Source: Streptomyces halstedii (GTDB lineage Bacteria; Actinomycetota; Actinomycetes; Streptomycetales; Streptomycetaceae). From it: 64,000 nucleotides of DNA. Shown piece after piece: positions 17,698 through 26,310 of the stretch; positions within the stretch are counted from its first letter, which is position 1, and every line of letters begins with the position of its first letter. Both the position numbers and the translations under genes were made by a program. The notes beneath the pieces were generated by a model. It did no database searches. It was not told the origin of the DNA and worked only from the letters and a program-made list of their open reading frames with translations. The stretch spans positions 1-64,000 of the forward strand of contig JOAZ01000012.1 of the NCBI GenBank assembly GCA_000720535.1, written 5' to 3'.

Positions 17698-18846
17698 ATG
17701 GATGCGGACCACGGTGGGCGCGCCGACGGCGAGAGGAAGCCGGCCTGGCCGGAGGTGACGAGCCCGCCTGACGTCGGTCTCCACGGCTCCGGTGGCGGTG
17801 CCGAGCCGGGAGCTCCGCACGCGGGCCCGCACGGCGCCGGACCGAGCCGCTCCCAGGGCACAGGGGCTGCGGACGGCACGGCACGGGGCGCGGCGGAGAC
17901 CGCGGCACCGGACCGAAGGGCCCCGAACGGGGGCCCGGCCTCTCCGGAGGACGCGGAGGACGCGGAGACCCCGGAGCCGCCAGAAGAGGGGGAGACACCG
18001 AAGGTCCCGGAGCCGCCGAAGGACGCGGAGACCCCGCGGACTCGCGGTACGGAGCCGGACCCGCCGGGCCCGGCTGACGGCGCCGCCCCGGCTCAGCTGG
18101 ACGGCGCGACCCTTCCGCCCGCCCCGGCTCCCGGTGCGCGCGGTTCGGACACCCCGTCCACCGAACTCCGCGAAGGGGCCGGGATAGCCGGCCTCTCCCT
18201 CCCGTACCAGGTCGTCGCGGCGTTGGCGCTGTCCGTCTTCGGGTTGCTGGCCTGTGGACAACTGGCCATGGTCTTTCTGCACGTCGCTCCGTCCAACACG
18301 CTGACGAAGCAGCACGGCGAGGCGTTCGACGACTGGATCTACCCCGAGTTCGAGCAGAACTGGAAGCTGTTCGCCCCCAACCCGCTCCAGCAGAACGTCG
18401 CCGTGGAGGCGCGGGCCGATGTCGAGGGAGCGGACGGTCGCCGCACCACGCGGTGGGTGAACCTCTCGCGTGAGGACGGCGAGGCGATACGGGGGAGCCT
18501 GCTCCCCAGCCACGTCCACCAGAACGAGCTGCGTCGCGCCTGGGACTTCTACACCGGTTCCCACACCGAGGAGAACCGCCCCAACGGGCTGCGCGGGGAA
18601 CTGTCCGAGCGCTACATGCGCCGCATCGTGATGCTGCGTCTGTCCCGGCAGGAGTACGGCGGCACCATCGAGCGCGTCCAGATCCGGTCCGCCGTGACGG
18701 CGGTCGGCGCACCGGCGTGGAGCGACGAGAAGATCAGTACCGAGCCGGTCTACCGTGCGCTCCCGTGGTGGAACGTCACCGACGACGACCTTCCGGAAGG
18801 CTCCGGCCAGGGCCAGGCGTCCGCCGGCGCGGAGGGGGCGGAGTGA
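17698..18846 (+). CDS. DUF5819 family membrane protein
   Basis: A 382-aa protein. Residues 1-165 are highly charged and proline-rich (Glu/Asp/Pro repeats, disordered). One membrane helix follows (VVAALALSVFGLLACGQLAMVFLHV, about 180-205). The conserved DUF5819 domain carries FDDWIYPEFEQNWKLFAPNP and QNVAVEARADV. Family function is not known. The ATG at 17698 is preferred; an in-frame GTG at 17674 is possible. Its stop overlaps the GTG of the HTTM gene, the usual partner of this family, which suggests that the two act together in the membrane. Confidence 0.85.
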   Translation: MDADHGGRADGERKPAWPEVTSPPDVGLHGSGGGAEPGAPHAGPHGAGPSRSQGTGAADGTARGAAETAAPDRRAPNGGPASPEDAEDAETPEPPEEGETPKVPEPPKDAETPRTRGTEPDPPGPADGAAPAQLDGATLPPAPAPGARGSDTPSTELREGAGIAGLSLPYQVVAALALSVFGLLACGQLAMVFLHVAPSNTLTKQHGEAFDDWIYPEFEQNWKLFAPNPLQQNVAVEARADVEGADGRRTTRWVNLSREDGEAIRGSLLPSHVHQNELRRAWDFYTGSHTEENRPNGLRGELSERYMRRIVMLRLSRQEYGGTIERVQIRSAVTAVGAPAWSDEKISTEPVYRALPWWNVTDDDLPEGSGQGQASAGAEGAE

Positions 18847-20117
18847 GCGCGTCCACCCAGGCCGACGGCGTCGTACGGCGCGTCGACCGCTCGCTCGCGC
18901 GCGCGGTGCAGCGGGTCACCGCCGCGCCGCTGGGCACGTACCAGAGCGCCGTGCTCCGGATCGGTGTGTCCGCCACGTACCTGCTGTTCCTGCTGCGTGA
19001 GCTGCCGCACCGGCGTGAGCTGTACGGACCCGACGGCCCGTGGCACTGGGACATGGCGCGGCAGCTGATCTCGGACAACGAGGCCTTCACCGTCCTCATG
19101 TGGTCGGACGGCGCGCTCTGGTTCGAGGTCGTCTACGCCGTCACCCTGATCTCGGCCGGACTTCTGATGGTGGGGTGGCGCACGCGGGCCACGTCCGTGG
19201 TGTTCATGGTGGGTGTCCTCTCCCTGCAGAACCGCAGCATCTTCATGGGCGACGGCGGCGACAACGTCATCCATCTGATGGCCATCTACCTGGTGCTGAC
19301 CCGCTGCGCGCGGGTCTGGTCCCTGGACGCGCGCAGGCAGGCCCGGAACGCCGTACGGGTCGCGGAGGGCGCGCCCCCGGCTCCCGACCGCGTGGGCCCG
19401 GCCCTGTGGACCGTACTCGGTGTGGTTCTGCTGCCGGCGACGCTGATGGGCGGCCTGGGCGGGACCTGGTGGCTGCCCGTCCTCCTGTGGATCCTGTGGC
19501 TGGGGAACGGTGCCTGGTGGGCTGTGAACCGCTCTCCGTCGGCGCGTGAGCCGCGCCTGCTCCTCGACGTCCTGGCGAACCTCGCCCACCATGCCGCGCT
19601 CCTCGTGATCATGGCCGAGGTGTGCCTCATCTACGCGACGGCGGGCTGGTACAAGATCCAGGGCTCCCGCTGGCAGGACGGCACGGCGCTCTACTACCCG
19701 CTCAAGCTCGACTACTTCACCCCCTGGCCGGGGCTCTCCGGCGTGTTCGCCTCCAGCGCGCTGGTGGTCATGGCGCTGACGTACCTGACGGTCGTGGTGC
19801 AGGTCGCCTTCCCGTTCACCCTGTTCAACCGCAAGGTCAAGAACGTCCTGCTCGTCCTCATGATCGGTGAGCACGCGGGCATCGCCGTCATACTCGGACT
19901 GCCTTTCTTCTCGCTGGCGATGATCGCCGCGGACGCGGTCTTCCTGCCGACGGTGTTCCTGGTCTGGCTCGGCGGCAGAGTGACACGCGGCCGCCGGAGG
20001 GTGTTCTCCCGTGCGACCGGGGCCACCCGGATTCCCCGGCCGCGACGACCCGGCGGCGGCGACGGCCCGGAGGTCCCTCCACCCGCAGCCGACCCTGGCC
20101 ATACGCTCGTCGGGTGA
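18843..20117 (+). CDS. HTTM-domain membrane protein (gamma-carboxylase-like)
   Basis: A 424-aa polytopic protein of the HTTM superfamily, the membrane module found in vitamin K-dependent gamma-glutamyl carboxylases. It has RIGVSATYLLFLLRELPHRR (first helix), HWDMARQLI, a series of hydrophobic segments, GDGGDNVIHLMAIYLVLTRC, and the conserved YATAGWYKIQGSRWQDGTALYYPL block. The bulky lumenal carboxylase domain is not evident. The start GTG overlaps the DUF5819 stop (GTGA), and its end overlaps the TrmH gene in the same way. Substrate unknown. Confidence 0.85.
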   Translation: MSASTQADGVVRRVDRSLARAVQRVTAAPLGTYQSAVLRIGVSATYLLFLLRELPHRRELYGPDGPWHWDMARQLISDNEAFTVLMWSDGALWFEVVYAVTLISAGLLMVGWRTRATSVVFMVGVLSLQNRSIFMGDGGDNVIHLMAIYLVLTRCARVWSLDARRQARNAVRVAEGAPPAPDRVGPALWTVLGVVLLPATLMGGLGGTWWLPVLLWILWLGNGAWWAVNRSPSAREPRLLLDVLANLAHHAALLVIMAEVCLIYATAGWYKIQGSRWQDGTALYYPLKLDYFTPWPGLSGVFASSALVVMALTYLTVVVQVAFPFTLFNRKVKNVLLVLMIGEHAGIAVILGLPFFSLAMIAADAVFLPTVFLVWLGGRVTRGRRRVFSRATGATRIPRPRRPGGGDGPEVPPPAADPGHTLVG

Positions 20118-20836
20118 CCAGCGAGACCGGCAGTACACAAGACCAGCCCGACGTGACCGGAGCGGCAGCGGTGCCCGAGGCGTCGGCGGAGCCGATCCAG
20201 TACGACGAGGGCTACGGCCCCGAGATCGGCGTCGGGCCGCACCCCCTGCCCTGGCCGGAGAGCGAGCGCTACGACCCGGAGCTGCTCGCCCACGGCGACC
20301 GGCGCAACGTGGGCGACGCCTACCGCTACTGGACGCGGGAGGCGATCGTCGCCGACCTCGATCTGCGGCGCCACGACTTCCACGTGGCGGTGGAGAACTG
20401 GAGCCATGACTTCAACATCGGCTCGGTGGTGCGTACCGCCAACGCCTTCCTCGCGAAGGAGATCCACATCGTCGGCCGGCGGCGCTGGAACCGGCGCGGA
20501 GCCATGGTCACCGACCGCTACCAGCACGTACGCCACCACCCGGACACGGCGGGCCTGACCGCGTGGGCGGAGGCCGAGGGGCTGCCCGTCATCGGGATCG
20601 ACAACTTGCCGGGTGCCGTGCCCCTGGAGCGGACGGAGCTGCCCCGGCGCTGTGTGCTGCTCTTCGGCCAGGAGGGCCCCGGGCTCACGGAGGAGGCGCG
20701 CGCCCACGCGTCGATGGTCTGCTCCATCGCGCAGTTCGGTTCGACGCGGTCGATCAACGCCGGTGCCGCGGCGGCCATCGCCATGCACGCGTGGGTGCAG
20801 CGGTACGCGGACATCCCGGGCCCGCAGGACCGATGA
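20114..20836 (+). CDS. TrmH/SpoU-family RNA 2'-O-methyltransferase
   Basis: A 240-aa SPOUT methyltransferase. The trefoil-knot motifs are present: NWSHDFNIGSVVRTANAF (motif 1, with the catalytic Arg), LLFGQEGPGL (motif 2) and SIAQFGSTRSINAGAAAAIAM (motif 3). It uses SAM to methylate ribose in tRNA or rRNA; the exact site cannot be told. It has a 70-aa N-terminal extension. The GTG start overlaps the HTTM stop by four bases, making a three-gene coupled operon whose functional link is not obvious. Confidence 0.9.
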   Translation: MTSETGSTQDQPDVTGAAAVPEASAEPIQYDEGYGPEIGVGPHPLPWPESERYDPELLAHGDRRNVGDAYRYWTREAIVADLDLRRHDFHVAVENWSHDFNIGSVVRTANAFLAKEIHIVGRRRWNRRGAMVTDRYQHVRHHPDTAGLTAWAEAEGLPVIGIDNLPGAVPLERTELPRRCVLLFGQEGPGLTEEARAHASMVCSIAQFGSTRSINAGAAAAIAMHAWVQRYADIPGPQDR

Positions 20837-20860
20837 CGGGGTGACCGGGTGACCTGGTTG

Positions 20861-20881
20861 CCGGGTGACCTGGCCACCCGG
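20861..20881. terminator. hairpin between convergent trmH and paaN
   Basis: CCGGGTG (20861-20867) pairs with CACCCGG (20875-20881) within a repeated GGGTGACC-rich stretch, between two convergent genes. Confidence 0.45.
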
Positions 20882-20916
20882 TGTTCCCGGTCCCCGGCCA
20901 CCCGGCGGGCCGGGTC

Positions 20917-22617
20917 TCAGGCCTGGCGGCGCACCTCCACCACCCGGAACCGGTTGGACACGAAGGCCCCGTCGCACAGCGCCGCGTTGGCCGCCGGGTT
21001 TCCGCCCGAACCGTGGAAGTCGGAGAACGCCGCCGTCTGGTTGACGTACACCCCGCCCGTGAGATTCAGCGAGAGCTGGGCCGACTCGTCGAAGCAGACC
21101 TCCTCCACCGCACGCTCCACGTCGGGAGACGTCGTGTACGCGCCGACCGTCATCGCCCCCTTCTCCCGGATCGTGCGGCGGAGCAGGGTCAGCGCGTCCG
21201 CGGTCGAATCGACGGCCACCGCGAACGAGACCGGCCCGAAGCACTCCGACAGGAAGGCCGCGCCGTCGTCGGGCTTGGCGCCGTCGAGCTTGACGACGAC
21301 CGGCGTACGCACCATGGCGTCGGGGAAGTCGGGGTGGGTCACGGCGCGCGAGGCGAGCGCCACCTCGCCCAGTCCCGCGGCCGCTTCGAGGCGGTCCTTC
21401 ACGTCCGGGTTCACCAGGGCGCCGAGCAGGCCGTTGGCCCGCGCGTCGTCACCGAGGAGGCCGCCGACGGCCTCCGCGATGTCCGTGACGACCTCGTCGT
21501 AGGTCCTGGCGCCCGCGTCGGTCGTGATGCCGTCCCGGGGGATGAGGAGGTTCTGCGGGGTGGTGCACATCTGGCCGCTGTAGAGGGAGAGCGAGAAGGC
21601 CAGGTTGGAGAGCATGCCCCGGTAGTCGTCGGTGGAGTCGATGACGACCGTGTTGACGCCGGCCTTCTCCGTGTAGACCTGCGCCTGCCCGGCGTTGGCC
21701 TCCAGCCAGTCCCCGAAGGAGCTGGAGCCGGTGTAGTCGATGATCTTGACCTCGGGGCGCAGGGCCAGGGACTTGGCGATGCCCTCGCCCGGCCGCTCCG
21801 CGGCCAGCGCGACGAGATTCGGGTCGAACCCCGCCTCGGTCAACACCTCGCGGGCCAGCCGAACGGTCAGGGCGAGGGGCAGAACCGCGCGCGGATGCGG
21901 CTTGACCAGAACCGGATTACCGGTCGCCAGTGACGCGAAGAGGCCGGAGTAGCCGTTCCACGTGGGGAAGGTGTTGCAGCCGATGAGCAGGGAGACGCCA
22001 CGGCCGACCGCCGTGTACGACTTGTGCAGCCGGAGCGGGTCGCGCTTGCCCTGCGGCTTCGACCAGTCGGCCGCCTCCGGCGTACGCGTCTGCTCCGCGT
22101 ACGCGTAGGCCACGGCTTCGAGGCCGCGGTCCTGGGCGTGCGGGCCACCCGCCTGGAACGCCATCACGAAGGCCTGGCCGCTCGTGTGCATCACGGCATG
22201 GGCCAGCTCATGGGTGCGGGCGTTGATCCGGGCGAGGATCTCCAGACAGACCAGGGCCCTGGTCTCCGGACCCGCCGCGCGCCAGGAGCCCATGGCGCCG
22301 CTCATCGCCGGGAGCAGGACGTCCGGGTCGATGTGCGGGTATTCGACGCCGAGCTCCGGCCCGTACGGCGAGACCTCTCCTCCGGTCCAGCCGTCGGTGC
22401 CGGGCTGGCCGAGGTCCAGCCGGGTGTGCAGCACGGCGTCGAAGGCGGCCTTGCCCTCCGCCGGGCCCAGGCTGCCGGGCACGCCGCCCTCGCCGTAGGC
22501 CTTCGGGTGCTCGGGGTGCGGGGACCAGTACGCGCGCGTGCGGATCGCGTCGAGGGCCTGGTCGAGCGTCGGACGGTGGGTCTCGGACAGCTTCTCGTGG
22601 GAAAGCGCGGCGGCCAT
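20917..22617 (-). CDS. paaN: phenylacetic acid degradation protein PaaN (aldehyde dehydrogenase family)
   Basis: Dehydrogenase of the aerobic phenylacetyl-CoA pathway, thought to oxidise the ring-opened semialdehyde. The 566-aa ALDH-fold protein has LIGCNTFPTWNGYSGLFASL, cofactor-site residues NPVLVKPHP, YTGSSSFGDWLE (glycine motif) and YSGQMCTTPQNLL with the catalytic cysteine. No hydratase (MaoC) domain is present, unlike enterobacterial PaaZ. The start is ATG 22617 (MAAALSHEK); the frame reaching 22722 runs through the operator. It is divergent from paaR. Confidence 0.93.
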   Translation of the reverse strand: MAAALSHEKLSETHRPTLDQALDAIRTRAYWSPHPEHPKAYGEGGVPGSLGPAEGKAAFDAVLHTRLDLGQPGTDGWTGGEVSPYGPELGVEYPHIDPDVLLPAMSGAMGSWRAAGPETRALVCLEILARINARTHELAHAVMHTSGQAFVMAFQAGGPHAQDRGLEAVAYAYAEQTRTPEAADWSKPQGKRDPLRLHKSYTAVGRGVSLLIGCNTFPTWNGYSGLFASLATGNPVLVKPHPRAVLPLALTVRLAREVLTEAGFDPNLVALAAERPGEGIAKSLALRPEVKIIDYTGSSSFGDWLEANAGQAQVYTEKAGVNTVVIDSTDDYRGMLSNLAFSLSLYSGQMCTTPQNLLIPRDGITTDAGARTYDEVVTDIAEAVGGLLGDDARANGLLGALVNPDVKDRLEAAAGLGEVALASRAVTHPDFPDAMVRTPVVVKLDGAKPDDGAAFLSECFGPVSFAVAVDSTADALTLLRRTIREKGAMTVGAYTTSPDVERAVEEVCFDESAQLSLNLTGGVYVNQTAAFSDFHGSGGNPAANAALCDGAFVSNRFRVVEVRRQA

Positions 22618-22671
22618 GACGGACCAACTCCTCGTCGAGCCGGGCAGGGATGTGCGGACGGAGTTAGAGTA

Positions 22672-22689
22672 ACCGAACGATCGGTCGGG
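22672..22689. promoter_or_regulatory. PaaR operator between paaN and paaR
   Basis: ACCGAACGATCGGTCGGG matches the minus-strand reading of the paaA site at 17 of 18 positions. It lies 55 bp before paaN and 51 bp before paaR, so it can control both and autoregulate paaR. Confidence 0.85.
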
Positions 22690-22739
22690 ACAAGGGGCCA
22701 GGGAAACCTGTGGACAACTCATGGGGGAGGATCGCGTTC

Positions 22740-23333
22740 ATGACCACGGCCAAGCGGGACACGTACACACCGGAGACCCTCCTCGCCGTCGCCGTCCAGG
22801 TCTTCAACGAGCGCGGCTACGACGGCACCTCCATGGAGCACCTCTCCCAGGCGGCGGGCATCTCCAAGTCGTCGATCTACCACCACGTGGCGGGCAAGGA
22901 AGAGCTGCTCCGCCGGGCGGTGACCAGGGCCCTGGACGGACTGTTCGGCATCCTCGACGAGCCCGGAGCGGTGCGGGGGCGGACCGTGGAGCGGGTCGAG
23001 TACGTCACGCGCCGCACGGTCGAGGTGCTGATGGACGAGCTTCCCTACGTCACACTGCTGCTGCGGGTCCGTGGCAACACGCAGACCGAGCGCTGGGCCC
23101 TGGACCGGCGGCGCGAGTTCGACCAGCGGGTCTCGGCGCTGCTGGAGGCCGCCGTGGCGGACGGCGACCTCCGCGCCGACGTGGACATACGGATGGCCAC
23201 CCGGCTGCTGTTCGGGATGGTGAACTCGCTGGTCGAGTGGTACCGCCCGCAGCCGGAGGGCTCTCCCGAACGGGAGCAGCTCGCCGACACCGTGGTACGG
23301 CTCGCCTTCGACGGGATGCGGGCCGGCCGCTGA
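22740..23333 (+). CDS. paaR: TetR-family regulator PaaR
   Basis: A 197-aa repressor of phenylacetate genes. The N-terminal TetR HTH (residues about 10-58) reads TLLAVAVQVFNERGYDGTSM, then AAGISKSSIYHHVAGKEELL. The C-terminal domain (about 75-195) is helical and would bind the effector, by analogy phenylacetyl-CoA. The ATG at 22740 has GGGGGAGG upstream; an in-frame start at 22710 is less likely. Divergence from paaN and the matching palindromes identify its regulon. Confidence 0.9.
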   Translation: MTTAKRDTYTPETLLAVAVQVFNERGYDGTSMEHLSQAAGISKSSIYHHVAGKEELLRRAVTRALDGLFGILDEPGAVRGRTVERVEYVTRRTVEVLMDELPYVTLLLRVRGNTQTERWALDRRREFDQRVSALLEAAVADGDLRADVDIRMATRLLFGMVNSLVEWYRPQPEGSPEREQLADTVVRLAFDGMRAGR

Positions 23334-23356
23334 CCCTCGCCCACCGCACCCGCACG

Positions 23357-23378
23357 GGGCACGCGTTCCCGCGTGCCC
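23357..23378. terminator. terminator between convergent paaR and bkdR
   Basis: A perfect 9-bp stem GGGCACGCG-TTCC-CGCGTGCCC lies between two convergent stop codons. Confidence 0.75.
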
Positions 23379-23385
23379 GAGCGGG

Positions 23386-23907
23386 TCACGCGAGCTCGGC
23401 CGGCCGGCCGGGGCGCGGTCCGAGATCGGTCTCCTCGAACACCAGCAGGGTGCGGGTGGACAGCACCTCGGGGATGGCCTGGATCTTGGTCAGGACCAGC
23501 TCACGCAGGGCCCGGTTGTCCGGGGTGTGGACCAGGAGCAGTACGTCGAAATCGCCGCTGACGAGAGCGATGTGGGTGGCTCCCGGCAGGGCTTGGAGCT
23601 GTTCGCGCACGGTGCGCCACGAGTTCTGGACGATCTTGAGCGTGATGTACGCGGAGGCCGCCTGCCCGGCCCGTTCATGGTTCACCCGCGCGCTGAATCC
23701 GCGGATCACGCCGTCCTCGACGAGCCGGTTGATCCGGGCGTAGGCGTTGGCCCGCGACACGTGGACCCGCTCGGCCACGGCGCGTATCGAGGCGCGTCCG
23801 TCGGTCCGCAGGATGCGGAGGATGTCCCGGTCGACGGAATCCAGCGGCCGCGGTGGCGCCACCGGCTCGGGATCTCCGTCCCTTTCGGCCATTTGTTCAG
23901 GTGCCAT
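23386..23907 (-). CDS. bkdR: Lrp/AsnC-family regulator (probable BkdR)
   Basis: A 173-aa feast/famine regulator. The N-terminal HTH (residues about 22-70) reads LDSVDRDILRILRTDGRASI, then RVHVSRANAYARINRLVEDG. The C-terminal RAM domain (about 85-165) has AYITLKIVQN, the ligand-site region VSGDFDVLLLVHTPD and STRTLLVFEE. GGGAGG nine bases upstream supports the ATG at 23907. It is divergent from a bkdABC operon. An Lrp protein named BkdR is reported to control a bkd operon and development in S. coelicolor, so this identity is likely but rests on position. Confidence 0.85.
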   Translation of the reverse strand: MAPEQMAERDGDPEPVAPPRPLDSVDRDILRILRTDGRASIRAVAERVHVSRANAYARINRLVEDGVIRGFSARVNHERAGQAASAYITLKIVQNSWRTVREQLQALPGATHIALVSGDFDVLLLVHTPDNRALRELVLTKIQAIPEVLSTRTLLVFEETDLGPRPGRPAELA

Positions 23908-24008
23908 CTGCCGGTGCCTCCCTGTTGTGGACGACCTGCCCCTATCCCAGGCTGTGGAGAACCGTTTGTCCACAGGCTGAGGGTGCCTGTAGCCAAAATG
24001 AGCGCGCG

Positions 24009-24026
24009 ACCGAACAATCGGTAGGT
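24009..24026. promoter_or_regulatory. PaaR-like palindrome upstream of bkd operon 1
   Basis: ACCGAACAATCGGTAGGT matches the minus-strand reading of the paaA operator at 16 of 18 positions, keeping both ACCG and CGGT arms. It lies between bkdR (102 bp away) and bkdA (93 bp away). Whether PaaR binds here is inference. Confidence 0.6.
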
Positions 24027-24118
24027 GAGACGCACCACACCGGCGTCTCTCCCATGCCTCGACATTTCTGCGGATTTCGCCACCCCTCGATATACCTCGA
24101 TGCCAGGAGGTGCTTGTC

Positions 24119-25279
24119 ATGACGGTCCAAGAGCTGGCCGGCGCAGCCGCCTACCGCCCCACGCCGCCCCCGGCGTGGAAGCCGCTCACCGATCCCGCGC
24201 CGCTGCTCCCGGACCCCGAGCCGTACCGCGTGCTCGGTACGGACGCCGCGGCCGACGTGGATCCCGATCTGCTGCTCAGGCTCTACACCGAGCTGGTGCG
24301 CGGTCGCCGGTACAACGCCCAGGCAACGGCCCTGACCAAGCAGGGCAGGCTCGCGGTGTACCCGTCGAGCACCGGGCAGGAGGCGTGCGAGGTGGCGGCG
24401 GCCCTCGTGCTGGAGGAGCGGGACTGGCTCTTTCCCAGTTACCGCGACACGCTTGCCGCCGTGACACGGGGCCTGGACCCGGTGGAGGCGCTGACGCTGC
24501 TGCGGGGCGACCGGCACACCGGGTACGACCCACGCGAACACCGCATCGCCCCGCTGTGCACCCCGCTGGCCACCCAGTTGCCGCACGCGGTGGGCCTCGC
24601 CCACGCGGCCCGGCTCAAGGGTGACGACGTGGTGGCGCTCGCCATGGTCGGCGACGGCGGGACGAGCGAGGGCGACTTCCACGAGGCGCTGAACTTCGCC
24701 GCCGTCTGGCGCGCGCCGGTCGTCTTCTTCGTGCAGAACAACGGCTTCGCGATCTCGGTGCCCTTGGCCAAGCAGACCGCCGCACCCTCCCTGGCCCACA
24801 AGGCCGTCGGGTACGGGATGCCGGGCCGGCTGGTCGACGGCAACGACGCGGCGGCGGTGCACCAGGTGCTCGGCGAGGCCGTGGCGCGGGCCCGACGCGG
24901 CGAGGGGCCGACGCTGGTCGAGGCGGTGACGTACCGGATGGACGCGCACACGAACGCGGACGACGCCACGCGGTACCGCGTGGACGCCGAGGTGGAGGCG
25001 TGGCGCGCGCACGACCCGATCCGGTTGCTGGAGCGGGAGCTCACCGGGCGGGGGCTGTTGGACGAGGAGAGCGCCGGGACGGTCCGTGAAGCGGCGGAAC
25101 GGATGGCGGCGGATCTCAGGGACCAGATGAACGCCGATCCGCCGCTGGACCCGATGGATCTCTTCTCCGACGTCTTCGAGGAGCGGACGGCGCAGCTGCG
25201 TGAGCAGGAGAAGCGGCTGCGGGACGAGCTGGAGGCCGAGCAGGGCCCGCACGGGAGCGAACCGGAGGACGGACGATGA
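24119..25279 (+). CDS. bkdA: branched-chain 2-oxo-acid dehydrogenase E1 alpha (BkdA)
   Basis: Thiamine-diphosphate-dependent decarboxylase subunit acting on 2-oxo acids from Val, Leu and Ile. It has YPSSTGQEACEVAAAL, the ThDP motif GDGGTSEGDFHEALNF to VFFVQNN, and DGNDAAAVHQV; the phospholoop YRMDAHTNADD is present. The length is 386 aa. AGGAGG eight bases upstream fixes the ATG at 24119. It is the first gene of bkdABC and overlaps bkdB. In S. coelicolor the copy next to the Lrp gene is, as I recall, bkdA2B2C2. Confidence 0.94.
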   Translation: MTVQELAGAAAYRPTPPPAWKPLTDPAPLLPDPEPYRVLGTDAAADVDPDLLLRLYTELVRGRRYNAQATALTKQGRLAVYPSSTGQEACEVAAALVLEERDWLFPSYRDTLAAVTRGLDPVEALTLLRGDRHTGYDPREHRIAPLCTPLATQLPHAVGLAHAARLKGDDVVALAMVGDGGTSEGDFHEALNFAAVWRAPVVFFVQNNGFAISVPLAKQTAAPSLAHKAVGYGMPGRLVDGNDAAAVHQVLGEAVARARRGEGPTLVEAVTYRMDAHTNADDATRYRVDAEVEAWRAHDPIRLLERELTGRGLLDEESAGTVREAAERMAADLRDQMNADPPLDPMDLFSDVFEERTAQLREQEKRLRDELEAEQGPHGSEPEDGR

Positions 25280-26310
25280 CGACCACCGCCACGGCGGCGA
25301 CCGGCGAGCGGACCGGGCGGGCCGCGCAGACCACCATGGCGCAGGCCCTCGGCCGGGCGCTGCGCGATGCGATGGCCGAGGATCCGGCGGTCCACGTCCT
25401 GGGCGAGGACGTCGGCACGCTCGGTGGGGTCTTCCGGGTCACCGACGGGCTGGCGAAGGAGTTCGGCGACGACCGCTGTACGGACACGCCGCTGGCCGAG
25501 GCGGGGATTCTCGGCGCGGCGGTCGGTATGGCGATGTACGGGCTGCGGCCCGTGGTGGAGATGCAGTTCGACGCGTTCGCCTATCCGGCGTTCGAGCAGC
25601 TGGTCAGCCATGTCGCCAAGATGCGGAACCGGACCAGGGGCGCGATGCCCCTGCCGATCACCGTCCGGATTCCGTACGGCGGCGGGATCGGTGGGGTCGA
25701 GCACCACAGCGATTCCTCCGAGGCGTACTACATGGCGACGCCCGGTCTCCACGTCGTCGCGCCGGCCACGGTCGAGGACGCGTACGGGCTGCTGAGGGCG
25801 TCGATCGCCTCCGACGACCCGGTGGTCTTCATGGAGCCGAAACGGCTGTACTGGTCCAAGTCAGCGTGGTCACCGGACGCGCCGGTGGCCGTGGAGCCGA
25901 TAGGGCGGGCCGTCGTCCGGCGCCCCGGACGCAGCGCGACCCTGATCACGTACGGGCCGTCCCTGCCGGTGTGCCTGGAGGCCGCGGAGGCCGCCACGGC
26001 CGAGGGCTGGGACCTGGAGGTCGTCGACCTGCGGTCGCTCGTGCCGTTCGACGACGAGACCGTCGCGGCTTCCGTACGGCGCACGGGACGGGCGGTCGTC
26101 GTCCACGAGTCCTCCGGCTTCGGTGGTCCCGGTGGTGAGATAGCGGCTCGGGTCACCGAGCGGTGCTTCCACCATCTGGAGGCCCCGGTGCTGCGGGTGG
26201 CGGGCTTCGACGTCCCGTATCCCCCGCCCATGCAGGAGCGGCACCATCTTCCGGGCGTGGACCGGGTGCTGGACGCCGTGGCCCGTCTTCAGTGGGAGGC
26301 CGAGAGCTGA
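25276..26310 (+). CDS. bkdB: branched-chain 2-oxo-acid dehydrogenase E1 beta (BkdB)
   Basis: Beta subunit of the E1 heterotetramer. The family sequence LGEDVGTLGGVFRVTDGL, then TPLAEAGILGAAVGMAMYGL and RIPYGGGIGGVEHHSDSSEA line the ThDP site. The C-terminal transketolase domain has VVHESSGFGGPGGEIAARV. The length of 344 aa is slightly above the 326-aa paralogue at 47211 because of a Thr/Ala-rich N-terminus. ATGA overlaps bkdA, and the stop overlaps bkdC by one base. Confidence 0.94.
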   Translation: MTTTATAATGERTGRAAQTTMAQALGRALRDAMAEDPAVHVLGEDVGTLGGVFRVTDGLAKEFGDDRCTDTPLAEAGILGAAVGMAMYGLRPVVEMQFDAFAYPAFEQLVSHVAKMRNRTRGAMPLPITVRIPYGGGIGGVEHHSDSSEAYYMATPGLHVVAPATVEDAYGLLRASIASDDPVVFMEPKRLYWSKSAWSPDAPVAVEPIGRAVVRRPGRSATLITYGPSLPVCLEAAEAATAEGWDLEVVDLRSLVPFDDETVAASVRRTGRAVVVHESSGFGGPGGEIAARVTERCFHHLEAPVLRVAGFDVPYPPPMQERHHLPGVDRVLDAVARLQWEAES

